DNA from: CAVONV01 sp963697355
Lineage (GTDB): Bacteria; Acidobacteriota; Vicinamibacteria; Marinacidobacterales; DATDRI01
NCBI GenBank assembly: GCA_963697355.1
Contig: CAVONV010000022.1
Location: forward strand, 62,001 to 126,000
DNA length: 64,000 bases
Direction of reading: 5' to 3'
Shown: positions 28,333 through 37,635 of the stretch, in pieces
How positions within the stretch are numbered: position 1 is the first letter of the stretch
Layout of the letters: every line of letters starts with the position of its first letter
Translations under genes and position numbers: made by a program
The notes under the pieces: generated by a model
The model's database searches: none
What the model was told of the DNA's origin: nothing
Seen by the model: the letters and a program-made list of their open reading frames with translations, nothing else

Positions 28333-28803
28333 ATGAGCCGTTCCAAACCAAACCACGCCAAACGCCAGATATTACAAAAGCATGGCTGCCTGCACCCTCA
28401 TCCCGAAACGCTCAGCAACGAGCTGTTTGTCCAGCAAGAGTTTTTCGACCCCGCAGACCTGGTGCAGGTCAAGTACGAGATGTTGCGTGGTGTCCGTGTC
28501 GAAGGTCAGCCCGTTCAGGATGCCGCGCGCGCTTTTGGTTTGTCTCGTCCGACCTTCTACCAGGCTCAGGCAGCCTTCGAGCGCTCTGGCCTGCTTGGCT
28601 TGTTACCCGCAAAGAAGGGACCCCGACGCTCCCACAAGCTTACCGAGAAGGTCATGGACTTCGTCATGGAGGAGTTGACGGTCGATTCGGCACTACAACC
28701 TCCCGAGCTGGCACGGCGCATCCAACACCGCTTCGATATCACCGTTCACCCGCGGAGCATCCGACGGGCGCTATCTCGCCGCAAGCAAAAAAAAACCGAG
28801 TAG
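28333..28803 (+). CDS. Helix-turn-helix protein of the recombinase cassette
   Basis: A 156-residue protein with ILQKHGCLHPHPETLSNELF, FFDPADLVQVKYEMLRGVRV, then a first HTH (PVQDAARAFGLSRPTFYQAQ) and a second winged-type HTH near the end (LQPPELARRIQHRFDITVH followed by PRSIRRALSRRK). It resembles the DNA-binding front part of IS630/IS481-type transposases without a DDE domain. A run of nine A at 28787-28795 lies just before its stop at 28801-28803. A -1 slip there would fuse it to the next reading frame. It precedes the large serine recombinase and probably directs it or regulates it. Confidence 0.75.
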   Translation: MSRSKPNHAKRQILQKHGCLHPHPETLSNELFVQQEFFDPADLVQVKYEMLRGVRVEGQPVQDAARAFGLSRPTFYQAQAAFERSGLLGLLPAKKGPRRSHKLTEKVMDFVMEELTVDSALQPPELARRIQHRFDITVHPRSIRRALSRRKQKKTE

Positions 28804-29132
28804 AAACTTCCGCTGGGAGCTCGGCTCCACGGACCGATATCGAAACTGCCGACTGGTCCCAGCTGTACGAACAGCTCCGTGGCTGGGTCCTCCGGTCTTC
28901 GGACGAGCCGTGGAGCGGTCCGCGTCCCATCGGATTCGGCGTTATCGTTCGAAGCGGCATCTGCGTTTGGCTCGAGACGTGCTCTTGCTGGACGCCGCTC
29001 ATCGAACCCAAAGCAAAACATTCTTGCGATCTTCCGGCAACGCTTGCTCAGTCGGTCCAGGTTCAACTCACGATGGTGCTTGCCGGCACTTTGTTGAGTC
29101 AATCGAACCAAGCACAAGGAGGGACAAGATGA
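28804..29132 (+). CDS. Small cassette protein, no clear start; possible frameshift extension of the HTH protein
   Basis: The frame reads DIETADWSQLYEQLRGWVLR, later GFGVIVRSGICVWLET, and ends PATLAQSVQVQLTMVLAGTL before a stop that overlaps the recombinase ATG (ATGA at 29129). The pattern (W-x-x-LYEQLR, Gly-rich hydrophobic patch, Q-x-x-L-x-x-VLA) fits a small helical protein that I recall between the HTH and the recombinase in similar cassettes. No ATG, GTG or TTG starts it near a ribosome site. It is in the -1 frame relative to the HTH gene, and the A9 run at 28787-28795 would allow a fusion. Expression as a separate protein is therefore uncertain. Confidence 0.5.
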
Positions 29133-31213
29133 CTGTAGAAGTCTCGAAGGTTACCGCACATCATTTAAAACGCGACGCCTATCTCTACGTCCGCCAGTCG
29201 AGCGTGCGTCAGGTCTTTGAGAACACGGAAAGCACTGAGCGTCAGTACGCGCTGCGCCAGCGCGCGGTGGCTTTGGGTTGGCCTGTAGAGCGAGTCATCG
29301 TCATTGATTCCGACCTTGGGCTCTCAGGTGCCTCTGCGACGGAGCGGGAGGGTTTCCAGAGACTGGTGGCCGAGGTGGGGATGGCTCGTGCGGGGATCGT
29401 GCTTGGGCTCGAGGTCTCGCGACTCGCCCGCAACTCGACCGACTGGCACCGTTTGCTCGAGATCTGCGCCATCACCGACACGCTCATTCTTGACGAGGAC
29501 GGTGTCTACGACCCGGCACACTTCAACGATCGCCTGCTACTCGGTTTAAAGGGCACCATGAGTGAAGCCGAGCTGCACGTCATGCGGGCGCGACTACGAG
29601 GTGGCCTTTTGAACAAAGCGCGCCGGGGAGAGCTCCACCTTCACCTGCCTGTCGGTTTCGTTTATGATGTCGATGATAAGGTCGTGCTCGATTCAGACCT
29701 CGAGGTGCAACAAGCGGTGCGCTTGCTGTTTCGGACTTTTGTTCGCACCGGTGCCGCGCGCCAGACGGTGAAACATTTTCGTAAACACGACCTTTTGTTT
29801 CCTCGGCGCATGTGCACGGGTGCTCACAGGGGCGAAGTGATCTGGCGACCACTGGAGCTCCGCCAGGTCGTGTCGGTCCTTCACAACCCGCGCTACGCTG
29901 GAGCCTTTGCCTTTGGTCGCTACCGCTCGAAGAAGCTTCCCGATGGACGCACCAAGCGCGAGCTCGTGCCACGGGAGCATTGGCACGCCCTGATTCTCGA
30001 TGCCCATCCCGGCTACATCACGTGGGAGGAGTTCGAGCGCATCGAGCAACGCCTGCGAGATTGTGCCAAGTCGTATGGTGCGCACCGCCGCCACGGTCCG
30101 CCTCGGGAAGGTCCCGCCCTGCTCCAGGGCAGAGCTATCTGTGGGCTGTGCGGTTGTCGGATGGCGGTCCGCTATCACCGTCGCGCTGAACAGCTCGTCC
30201 CCGATTACCAGTGCATCATACGTACAGTCCAAACAGCAGAGACTCCGTGTCAGGTCATTCCAGGCGCCAGTGTCGATGCGGCTATCGGCAAGCTTGTGGT
30301 CGAGGCCATGACGCCCATGGCCGTCGAGGTGGCGCTTGCCGTTTGGCAGGAGATCCAACAGCGCCACCAAGATGCCGATCGCTTGCGCCACCAGCAGGTA
30401 GAGCGCGCTCAATACGAAGCCGATCTCGCTCGCCGCCGATACATGCAGGTGGACCCTTCCAATCGACTGGTTGCTGATTCACTCGAGGCCAACTGGAACG
30501 ACAAGCTGCGAGTCCTTTCTGAAGCTCAAAATCGCTACGAACAACAAAAACAACTCGATGAATCTACCGGCAACCAAATCGATCACAAGCGCGTGCTTTC
30601 CCTTGTCAAAGACTTTCCCGCAATATGGAACGACCCGAAAACTCCCCAGCGTGAACGCAAACGAATGCTCGGTCTGCTCATTGAGGATGTCACCTTGATC
30701 AAAAAGGAGACCATCACGGCACAGGTCCGTTTTCGTGGCGGTGCCACGACCACCCTCACACTTCCACTGCCGCTCAACGCCTGGCAAGGGCGCCTGACTC
30801 CTGCTGCGACCCTTCACCAGATGGATGTACTACTCCAAGAGCACACCGACTCCGAGGCGGCTACCATCCTGAACGAGCGCGGCCTAAAAACCGGAGCTGA
30901 CGGGAAATTCTCAGCCGAAAGGATACGATGGTTCCGCCACGTCAAAGGCATCAAGAGCATGAAGCAACACCTGCTCGATGCAGGCTGGCTAACCACCGAG
31001 CAGTACGCTGACAAACTCGGTGTCCATTACGCTACGATCAAGACTTGGCGAACCAAGGGACTCATCCGCGCTCGCAGGTGCAACGACCGAGGTCAGTGGC
31101 TCTTTGACCCGCGCGAGAACGATCCACCAACTCCAAGGGGCAGCCGTACGAAACTGCATCAAAACGGAGATAACCGCTCTTACTCCAAACCCGCTGCAGG
31201 AGGTGCAGTATGA
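29129..31213 (+). CDS. Large serine recombinase
   Basis: A 694-residue recombinase. The resolvase domain has RDAYLYVRQSSVRQV with the catalytic Ser24 in YxRxS, RQYALRQRAVALGWP, DLGLSGASATEREGFQRL and VLGLEVSRLARNSTDW. A recombinase domain (VVSVLHNPRYAGAFAFGRYR) and a zinc ribbon (AICGLCGCRMAVRYH with later Cys) follow, then a coiled coil. The C-terminal about 130 residues add a helix-turn-helix-like part (EQYADKLGVHYATIKTWRTKG) that small resolvases lack. It starts at the overlap with the preceding frame, and its stop overlaps another ATG (31210), so the cassette once continued. It is likely to move the cassette. Confidence 0.9.
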   Translation: MTVEVSKVTAHHLKRDAYLYVRQSSVRQVFENTESTERQYALRQRAVALGWPVERVIVIDSDLGLSGASATEREGFQRLVAEVGMARAGIVLGLEVSRLARNSTDWHRLLEICAITDTLILDEDGVYDPAHFNDRLLLGLKGTMSEAELHVMRARLRGGLLNKARRGELHLHLPVGFVYDVDDKVVLDSDLEVQQAVRLLFRTFVRTGAARQTVKHFRKHDLLFPRRMCTGAHRGEVIWRPLELRQVVSVLHNPRYAGAFAFGRYRSKKLPDGRTKRELVPREHWHALILDAHPGYITWEEFERIEQRLRDCAKSYGAHRRHGPPREGPALLQGRAICGLCGCRMAVRYHRRAEQLVPDYQCIIRTVQTAETPCQVIPGASVDAAIGKLVVEAMTPMAVEVALAVWQEIQQRHQDADRLRHQQVERAQYEADLARRRYMQVDPSNRLVADSLEANWNDKLRVLSEAQNRYEQQKQLDESTGNQIDHKRVLSLVKDFPAIWNDPKTPQRERKRMLGLLIEDVTLIKKETITAQVRFRGGATTTLTLPLPLNAWQGRLTPAATLHQMDVLLQEHTDSEAATILNERGLKTGADGKFSAERIRWFRHVKGIKSMKQHLLDAGWLTTEQYADKLGVHYATIKTWRTKGLIRARRCNDRGQWLFDPRENDPPTPRGSRTKLHQNGDNRSYSKPAAGGAV

Positions 31214-31222
31214 AACGGTCTC

Positions 31223-31590
31223 CTATCAAACGGATCCTTTGAAATGTGAGTGTGGAGGCGAACTCCGCGTCATCGCTTTTATTACCGAGCGCAAAGTCAT
31301 TCGAAAAATCTTAGATCATCTGGAAAATCGATTGCGAGACTCTCGCGCTCCGCCTCAGCCATAGCGTCTTGTGCTCGGCAACAATTCCTGCGCCTCCCTC
31401 CAGGACACATCACAAAACGTCTGTCTTCATACCCCCCCGTCCTTCTGCGGCGAGTTACCTGAAACCGCTTTGACTGGCTCCCTACACCGCTGTTAACGTC
31501 GCTTACGCTGAACTGCGCGTCGTAGACCCACCAAAGCTGGGAAAATACGGGTCCCCGGTGCGGGGATAGGTTATGATTTTTCCTATCCTT
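31223..31590 (+). mobile_element. IS91-type transposase C-terminus and right end, copy 2
   Basis: This is nearly identical to 15263-15631 (see there). The transposase tail stops at 31364, and the CCCCG-GTG-CGGGG hairpin is at 31553-31565. The copy begins 13 bases after an ATG (31210) that overlaps the recombinase stop and has GGAGG upstream. A former full transposase gene of the same cassette may therefore have been cut out, leaving its start and its end. The terminal GATTTTTCCTATCCTT is duplicated in tandem here, unlike in copy 1. Confidence 0.65.
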
Positions 31591-31749
31591 GATTTTTCCT
31601 ATCCTTTTGGGGAGCTCCTGCTCCTGCTCGAATCGCATCATCATAACTGTGTCCATAGCGTAAAGCTCCACAAGGCGTGAGACACGTCTTCGAGGAGCTC
31701 GTCTTTGAGATCGCCGACGTTGTCTTTCGGACCTTTTCCGCCCGTTCTC

Positions 31750-31845
31750 GTTCTTTCCATCGACTCCGGTGGTCATCTCCTGACGTTCGACCGGGATTAT
31801 CGTCAGATCGAATGGCTCGATTGCACCGTCCTCGGTTCTGAATAG
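31750..31845 (+). pseudogene. C-terminal remnant of a PIN-domain protein
   Basis: The frame reads GGHLLTFDRDYRQIEWLD and stops at 31845. The LLTFDRDYxxIE phrase is the last acidic motif and strand of VapC-like PIN proteins. Everything upstream is replaced by the IS91-type end and unrelated bases. Confidence 0.45.
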
Positions 31846-31867
31846 CGGTGACTGTCACCATGTATTG

Positions 31868-33091
31868 CTAATGACCGGTCACTTCTTTCAGAACCCGCAA
31901 GAAGTTCTCGCCGAGGATCTTTCGAATGTCGTCGTCACTGTAGCCTCTTTCCTGAAGGGCCTTCGTAATGCGGGGGTAGTCCGTTACGTCTTCGAGTTCC
32001 ATGGGCGTCACGTCGATGCCGTCGAAGTCCGAGCCGATACCGACGTGATCAGCGCCTACGAGCTCGATCACGTGGTCGAAATGAGCCATGACCGACTCGA
32101 AGGGAGGCTGGCCGACTTCCAAAGGGTTGGTTTGGAAGCTCCGATGGCGTTGGGCGGCGAGATCATCGAGAGCGGCCGGATCCCGGTTGTCGGGAACCTG
32201 GAAGACCTCCATGACCGATCCCCCGCGCTCGGCTTCGGCCCGGTCCTTGTAGGATTGGTCGATGAACTCGGGATAGAAATTGATGCCGATGACGCCTCCA
32301 TTCTCGGCGATGGCGCGAATCATATCGTCGCTCACATTGCGGGGGTGATCACAAAGAGCGCGGCAGGACGAGTGCGACGCTATCACCGGCTTTTGGGCGA
32401 TTTCCATCACGTCCCAGAACGCTTCGTCGGAGACGTGCGAGATGTCTACGATCATCCCGAGCCGCTCCATCTCCTTGACCACTTCCACACCAAAGGGACT
32501 CAGTCCTCCCCAGCGGGGCTTGTCGCCGGAGGAGTCGGCCCAGTTATTGGTGTTGAAGTGGGTGAGGGTCATGTAGCGAGCGCCCAGGCGGTGGTAGATC
32601 CTCAGGAGTCCCAGGTCGTCTTCGATGGCATGCCCTCCCTCAATCCCGATGAGCGCGGCTATCTTTCCTTCGGACACGATTCTGCGCACATCCTCCGATG
32701 TGGTCGCAAGCTCGATCTGGTCGGGGGCCGACTCGAGGAATCCGTAGAGGGCGTCGATCTGCTGAAGGACTCGGCGCGCCGAGTGATCCGACCCATAAAT
32801 AGGGTCGGGCCAGATGGAGAAGAACTGGGCGTCGAGACCTCCCTCGATAAAGCGGGGGATGTCGGAGTGCCCGTCGGCAAGCCTTTGGCGGAGGTCTACG
32901 CCTTCGATGAGGTCACGCTGGATGACGTCGTTGTGCCCGTCAATGACGAGGGAGCTCATGTGAAGGTCACTCTCGCTTCCGGCGGTGGTTCGGGCTGCCG
33001 GTGAAGCGGCCGGGGTGACGGAATCGCTCGTGCAGCCCGTAAGAACGAGCCAGCCACAGGTGAAAAGCGTAAGCATCGTCCGCGATTTCAT
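31868..33091 (-). CDS. Membrane dipeptidase, peptidase family M19, lipoprotein
   Basis: The signal peptide ends in the lipobox LVLTGC with Cys20, so the enzyme is a lipoprotein. The M19 zinc ligands are all present: H53 and D55 in DGHND, the bridging Glu in IGIEGG, His in VIASHSSCRAL, and His in the following CDHPRNV. The Asp of IGSDFDGI lies in the active-site loop. Length (407) and order match renal-dipeptidase homologues, which hydrolyse dipeptides including some with D-residues. The gene is intact. A long antisense frame over it is a shadow. It precedes an esterase gene in the same direction across about 100 bases. Confidence 0.9.
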   Translation of the reverse strand: MKSRTMLTLFTCGWLVLTGCTSDSVTPAASPAARTTAGSESDLHMSSLVIDGHNDVIQRDLIEGVDLRQRLADGHSDIPRFIEGGLDAQFFSIWPDPIYGSDHSARRVLQQIDALYGFLESAPDQIELATTSEDVRRIVSEGKIAALIGIEGGHAIEDDLGLLRIYHRLGARYMTLTHFNTNNWADSSGDKPRWGGLSPFGVEVVKEMERLGMIVDISHVSDEAFWDVMEIAQKPVIASHSSCRALCDHPRNVSDDMIRAIAENGGVIGINFYPEFIDQSYKDRAEAERGGSVMEVFQVPDNRDPAALDDLAAQRHRSFQTNPLEVGQPPFESVMAHFDHVIELVGADHVGIGSDFDGIDVTPMELEDVTDYPRITKALQERGYSDDDIRKILGENFLRVLKEVTGH

Positions 33092-33186
33092 GGTTACCTC
33101 CTAAAAGTCGGGACGAAGTCTACCACCATGTAACTTGGACCTGACACTCTATCGGAAATTTGACTGCTCCCCGTTATGGAGAACCC

Positions 33187-33870
33187 CTACCCGAAACAGG
33201 TTTGGAGCCAGGTGGAGATGTCGCGGATCTCCTCGGGGCACACGGCGTGTGCCACGGGGTAGGTATGCCACTCGACGTCGTAGCCCGCCCCTTCGATCGC
33301 CCGGCGCGAGCGCTCGGCGAACGGGAGGGGAATGAGCGGGTCGTACGCTCCATGGGCGAGGAAGACGGGAAGGCCGCGGTTGGCTTCAGAGCCCTCGGCC
33401 CGCACGCGGTCGGGCTCCGGGTCGGAATCGGGATAGTGGGTGGAAATGGCGAGAACTCCCGCGAGTCGTCTCGGGTGGCGGAGTCCGGTGTAGAGGGCGA
33501 CGACCCCGCCCTGGGAGAATCCGGCCAGGAGAATGCGCTCGGCCGGAATGCCGCGGTCGAGCTCCCGCTCCACCAGAGCTTCGAGCTGTACGGCCGAAAC
33601 CTCCAGGTGCTCCCGGTTGAAATCGGCCCCGCGGTCGAGGCTCAAGACGTCGAACCAGGCCCGCATCCGCATCCCGGCGTTCAACGTGACCGGACGGACC
33701 GGTGCGTGCGGAAATACGAACCGCACGCCCAGATCATCCGGCAGACCGAGCTCGGGAACGATGGGGACGAAGTCGCTCCCATCCGCGCCCAGTCCATGAA
33801 GCCAGATAACCGTAGCTTTGTGTGCGCCTTTTGGATCGAGCTCGATGCAGTCGAGAAGGGGGTCAGTCAT
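33187..33870 (-). CDS. Carboxylesterase/phospholipase-type alpha/beta hydrolase
   Basis: The start at 33870 gives a 227-residue cytoplasmic protein without a signal peptide. Motifs follow the YpfH/acyl-protein-thioesterase line: IWLHGLGADGSDF with the oxyanion loop, FPHAPVRPVTLN, RAWFDVLSLD, the elbow LLAGFSQGG with Ser119, and Asp177 and His208 for the triad (HGAYDPLIP, PVAHAV). The probable reaction is hydrolysis of short carboxyl or thio esters. An in-frame upstream ATG at 33906 would add 12 residues before the conserved start. Confidence 0.85.
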   Translation of the reverse strand: MTDPLLDCIELDPKGAHKATVIWLHGLGADGSDFVPIVPELGLPDDLGVRFVFPHAPVRPVTLNAGMRMRAWFDVLSLDRGADFNREHLEVSAVQLEALVERELDRGIPAERILLAGFSQGGVVALYTGLRHPRRLAGVLAISTHYPDSDPEPDRVRAEGSEANRGLPVFLAHGAYDPLIPLPFAERSRRAIEGAGYDVEWHTYPVAHAVCPEEIRDISTWLQTCFG

Positions 33871-33947
33871 AAGGCCAAGGTTATGAGGTTTGACCCTCGG
33901 ATTCAAGACGAAGAAACTCGATGTCGGTCGTGACGGACCCCTTGAGC

Positions 33948-36554
33948 TTACTCGTACCGGAGAGCCCGGAGCGGGTCCATGTGGGAGGCCCGCCGGGCCG
34001 GGAGATAGCCCGCGAGAACGGCTATCACCGCAAGAAAGCCGATCGCTCCCAGAATCGTCACCGGGTCAGTCCCGCTCAGCTCATAGAGAAGGCTTACGAC
34101 GAGGCGGCTCCCGGCGAGCGACACCCCCACACCGATGGCCACTCCCAGGAGGAGCATCCACATGGCGTCCTTGACGACCATCCACAGAACGTGCGACCGT
34201 GCCGCACCGAGGGCCATGCGAATGCCGATCTCGTTCGTTCTCTGAACGACTCCATGGGCCATCACGCCGTAGAGCCCAATAGCGGCGAGGAGCAGGGCAA
34301 GGAGCCCGAAAAATCCCGTCAGCTTGCTGAGCAAATTCTCCTGCCGAAGTGACCGGTCTGCCTGCTCACCCGCCGTCATGACGTCGAGGATGGGAAGCGT
34401 GGTCGAGACGTCTCGAATGGCCTGGCGAACCTGCGGTGCCACAGCGGCGGGATCGCCCGCGGCTCGGACTTCGATGGAGGTCACGGCGTACATGTTCTGC
34501 AACACGGGAAAGTACACCAGGCGCGGGGTTTCGTCCCAGAAGTCTTCGTAGACGATGTCCTTCACCAAGCCGACGATGGTGATGGAGGGTGTGGAGGCGT
34601 CGTCATCGAGACGGAAGGTCCGTCCTATCGGCGACTCTTTGGGAAAGAAGTGCCGCGCCATCGTCTCGTTCACGATCGCGACGGGCGATGCGCCTTCCCC
34701 GTCACTCCAGTCGAACGTCAGGCCGGCGAGGAAGGGAATGCCGACGGTCTCGAAGTAACCCGGCGTCACCATACTGCCTTGGATCGAGGTATCCGAGTCC
34801 GACTGCGCCTCGAAGCCGTCGACGACGATCTCCGACCTCCACTGACGACCGGAGAACAGGGGGAAGAGCGACATGGAGGCCGAGCGAACTTCGGGTATGG
34901 CGGCGATCCGATCCACCAGCTCCCGGTAGAGTCCGGGGAGCTGTTCTTCCCTGTATCCCGCTCCCTGGGGATCGATCTCCACCTGGAGCACTTCGTCGGC
35001 CGGGAAGCCGACGTCGACGTTACGCAGCGTCTCGAGACTGCGAAGGAAGAGACCCGCCCCAATCAGGAGAACCAAAGAGACCGCCACCTGGGACACGACG
35101 AGGATGCGCCGCAAGTTCCAGCTTTGTTGCTTCGGGTCGGCGACGGCGCCCTGATTCTTGAGCGACGCGTTCAGATCGACCCGCGCCATATGGAAGGCGG
35201 GGGCTAGACCGAACAAAACCGCGGACACACAGGCAACCCCCAGCGTGAACAGAAGAACCGAGCCGTTGAGAGAAGCTTCGATGGGTACGGCCGTACCGCG
35301 GCTCGAGATCAGCACCAGCAAGAGGTCGATGGCCCAGCTCGCCAGGATGAGTCCCACCGCACCGCCGAGCAGGGACAGCATCAGGCTCTCCGTCAGGAGC
35401 TGGCGCAGCATACGCGTCCGGCTCGAGCCGACCGCCAGCCGGAGCGCCACTTCCCGATGGCGTTCCGCCGCCCGGGCCATGAAGAGATTCCCTACGTTCG
35501 CGCAGGCAATCACCAACACCAGCCCCACGACGACGGCGAGCAGGATCAAGGGGCGTTCGTAGCGGGCCCGCAGAAACGAGAAGCCCTTCCCGAAGGGCGC
35601 GAGCTCGATCGTCTTCTGAGCGATCTGCGCCTCGACCTCGGGAGCGATCGCCGAGCCGGCTTCGTCTCTCAAGACTTGTCGGAACAGGTCGGTGACCCGC
35701 TCGCCCGCCTGAGCCTCCGTCACCCCCGGCTTCATGCGACCCACGACACGAAGCCACAGGACACTCGACTCCGAGAGGCGCGAATCCTCCCAATCTCGAC
35801 TCGTCTCGCGCATCAGCTCCGCCTGCATCATCATGGGAACCCAGACGTCCGTCGAGAATCCCACCCACGTTCCGAGAAACTCGGGCGGCGTCACACCGAC
35901 CACGGTGTAGTCGGTGCCGTTCATGCGGAGCACGCTCCCGATGACGGCAAGGTTGCGACCGAACTTACGGGACCAAAAGGCGTAGCTGATGACGGCTACC
36001 GGATGGGCGCCCGGGGACCGATCCTCCTCGGCCGTGAACGTCCGGCCCTCCACCGCCGGCACTCCGAGCACCGAGAAGAAATTCCCCGTCACCAGGAAAG
36101 CTTCGGCTTGTTCGATACCCTCTTCACCGGGCGAGAGCTCCGAGCTCACGTAGGCGTTGACGGGAAAGCTCGACATCGCGGTCAGGCCGGAGAACACCTC
36201 GTTGTGATCGCGAATCGCCTCGTAATCCGGATACGAGAAAAAGACCGTATCCCGCTCCTCCGGCCGATCGACTTGCATGGTTCCGGCGCCGAGACGCGAC
36301 CCGAAGGCATAGAGCTCCTCGGGCGAGCTCACCGGCAGAAGGCGCAGAAGCACCGCGTCCATCAAGCTGAAGATGGCGGTGTTGGCGCCGATGCCGAGGG
36401 CCAGCGTGAGAACGATCGACGCGGCGAAGCCCGGATACCGGTAGATGGTCCTCGCCCCGAATCGGACGTCTTGGACCAGAGTATCGAGTGCATGCGCCGG
36501 CCCGCCTCGACGACGGGCGTTCTGTGCGGGCAGTTCCTTCTCGTGGTTCGACAT
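33948..36554 (-). CDS. ADOP-family MacB/FtsX permease, intact
   Basis: This is the only complete ADOP in the window (868 residues from the ATG at 36554). It opens with a basic stretch and DVRFGARTIYRYPGF, then TLALGIGANTAIFSLMDAVL. A periplasmic MacB_PCD domain is followed by helices IACANVGNLFMARAAERHRE and LTESLMLSLLGGAVGLIL. A second repeat of the same plan ends RTNEIGIRMALGAARSHV, then YLPARRASHMDPLRALRYE. Its duplicated FtsX halves without an ATPase define the family. The role is unknown; export or envelope remodelling together with a separate ATPase is the usual guess. It helps to align and repair the three damaged copies. Confidence 0.9.
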   Translation of the reverse strand: MSNHEKELPAQNARRRGGPAHALDTLVQDVRFGARTIYRYPGFAASIVLTLALGIGANTAIFSLMDAVLLRLLPVSSPEELYAFGSRLGAGTMQVDRPEERDTVFFSYPDYEAIRDHNEVFSGLTAMSSFPVNAYVSSELSPGEEGIEQAEAFLVTGNFFSVLGVPAVEGRTFTAEEDRSPGAHPVAVISYAFWSRKFGRNLAVIGSVLRMNGTDYTVVGVTPPEFLGTWVGFSTDVWVPMMMQAELMRETSRDWEDSRLSESSVLWLRVVGRMKPGVTEAQAGERVTDLFRQVLRDEAGSAIAPEVEAQIAQKTIELAPFGKGFSFLRARYERPLILLAVVVGLVLVIACANVGNLFMARAAERHREVALRLAVGSSRTRMLRQLLTESLMLSLLGGAVGLILASWAIDLLLVLISSRGTAVPIEASLNGSVLLFTLGVACVSAVLFGLAPAFHMARVDLNASLKNQGAVADPKQQSWNLRRILVVSQVAVSLVLLIGAGLFLRSLETLRNVDVGFPADEVLQVEIDPQGAGYREEQLPGLYRELVDRIAAIPEVRSASMSLFPLFSGRQWRSEIVVDGFEAQSDSDTSIQGSMVTPGYFETVGIPFLAGLTFDWSDGEGASPVAIVNETMARHFFPKESPIGRTFRLDDDASTPSITIVGLVKDIVYEDFWDETPRLVYFPVLQNMYAVTSIEVRAAGDPAAVAPQVRQAIRDVSTTLPILDVMTAGEQADRSLRQENLLSKLTGFFGLLALLLAAIGLYGVMAHGVVQRTNEIGIRMALGAARSHVLWMVVKDAMWMLLLGVAIGVGVSLAGSRLVVSLLYELSGTDPVTILGAIGFLAVIAVLAGYLPARRASHMDPLRALRYE

Positions 36555-36840
36555 GGTTCTCTTCGAGCTCCTTCGCCCATCCCATAGCACGGCCTATGCC
36601 ATGATTCGGATCAGCTCGAAACGTCGGCTGGTCAGCAAGATAGGTGCAGGAGTCGGCCCGCCCGGGCTGGACTGTCGTCCCGCGACCGAACACCATCTGG
36701 CCATGCTCGGACAGGCCGACTCGTTTGACTGGAATGCATCGACCCGGCGACTACGCGTGAAAAGCGTGACAAAGCCTATCGGGACAGTAATCCCATGATG
36801 AAACGAAATTACCTCGGGGAATAGTGAGGCTCGAGCCGTC

Positions 36841-37635
36841 TCACTCGCACCGTAGCGCCACGTTGGGATCCACCCGTGTGGCGCGGCGCGCCGGCAGGAG
36901 GCAGGCCAGCATCCCGATTCCGAGCAGAACGCCGGCGACGCCGGCGACCGTTGCGGGATCGTAGGCTTCCACCCCGAAGAGGAGCCATCTCAGAAACTGT
37001 GTAAGCGCCAGAGCGGCTACTACTCCTATGCCTAGGCCGGCCGCGACCAGCTTCAGGCCGTCACCGAGGACGTTTCCCAGCACCTCGCTGGTCCGCGCTC
37101 CGAGGGCGATGCGGATTCCGATCTCCCGGGTCCTCTGGCTGACCGAGTAGCTGGTGACACCGAAGATGCCGATGCCCGCCAGTCCCAGGGCCAGGCCGGC
37201 AAAGGCCATCAGAAGATGGGTGCTGAAGCGCTCCCGGGAAACCGAATCGCCTATCATCTCGGTCATCACGCGGGTCTGGTAGATGGGTTGCAGCGCGTCA
37301 ATCCGGGCCACGGCGGCCTTGACCCCGCGCACGGCGACGGCGGGATCGCCTGTTGTGCGGACCGCCAGGCTCATTGAGCTCCAGGAATCCTGGTAGACCG
37401 ATCGGTACCAGATCGGGATGTCTCCTTGCCGTGCCCCCGAGTGGTGCACGTCTCCCACCACACCGACGACGGTGTGCCATGGAGAAGAAGAATCATCGGC
37501 TCCGCCGGGCTTGATTCGACGGCCGATGGGGTCTTGCTCTCCCCAGTATTTTCTGGCCAACGACTCGCTGATGATGACCACCGGCTGGCCCTGGGCGGCG
37601 TCCTGGTTCGTGAACGAGCGGCCTCGGAGGAGATG
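36841..37635 (-). pseudogene. C-terminal fragment of an ADOP-family permease
   Basis: Only the last about 265 residues remain: RSFTNQDAAQGQPVVIISES, LARKYWGEQDPIGRRIKPG, VVGVVGDVHHSG, FGVTSYSVSQRTREIGIRIA and the standard end RRATRVDPNVAL. Upstream, at about 37635, the homology stops, and the opposite strand turns into a toxin-antitoxin locus whose own antitoxin start is missing. Both genes are cut at the same point, so the joint is a deletion, inversion or assembly join. Confidence 0.7.

Noticed and set aside
28197..28800. Long upstream extension of the small cassette frame
   Set aside because: It lies antiparallel in codon sense (a different frame) to the HTH gene, and only the part after 28800 looks like a real protein.
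31865..33004. Open frame of 379 codons on the plus strand
   Set aside because: It is antisense to the M19 dipeptidase, which has all zinc ligands and a lipobox. The plus-strand translation has no family features, and long antisense frames are common in GC-rich genes.
35457..36587. Open frame of 376 codons on the plus strand
   Set aside because: It is antisense to the intact ADOP permease, with low-complexity Arg/His-rich translation.
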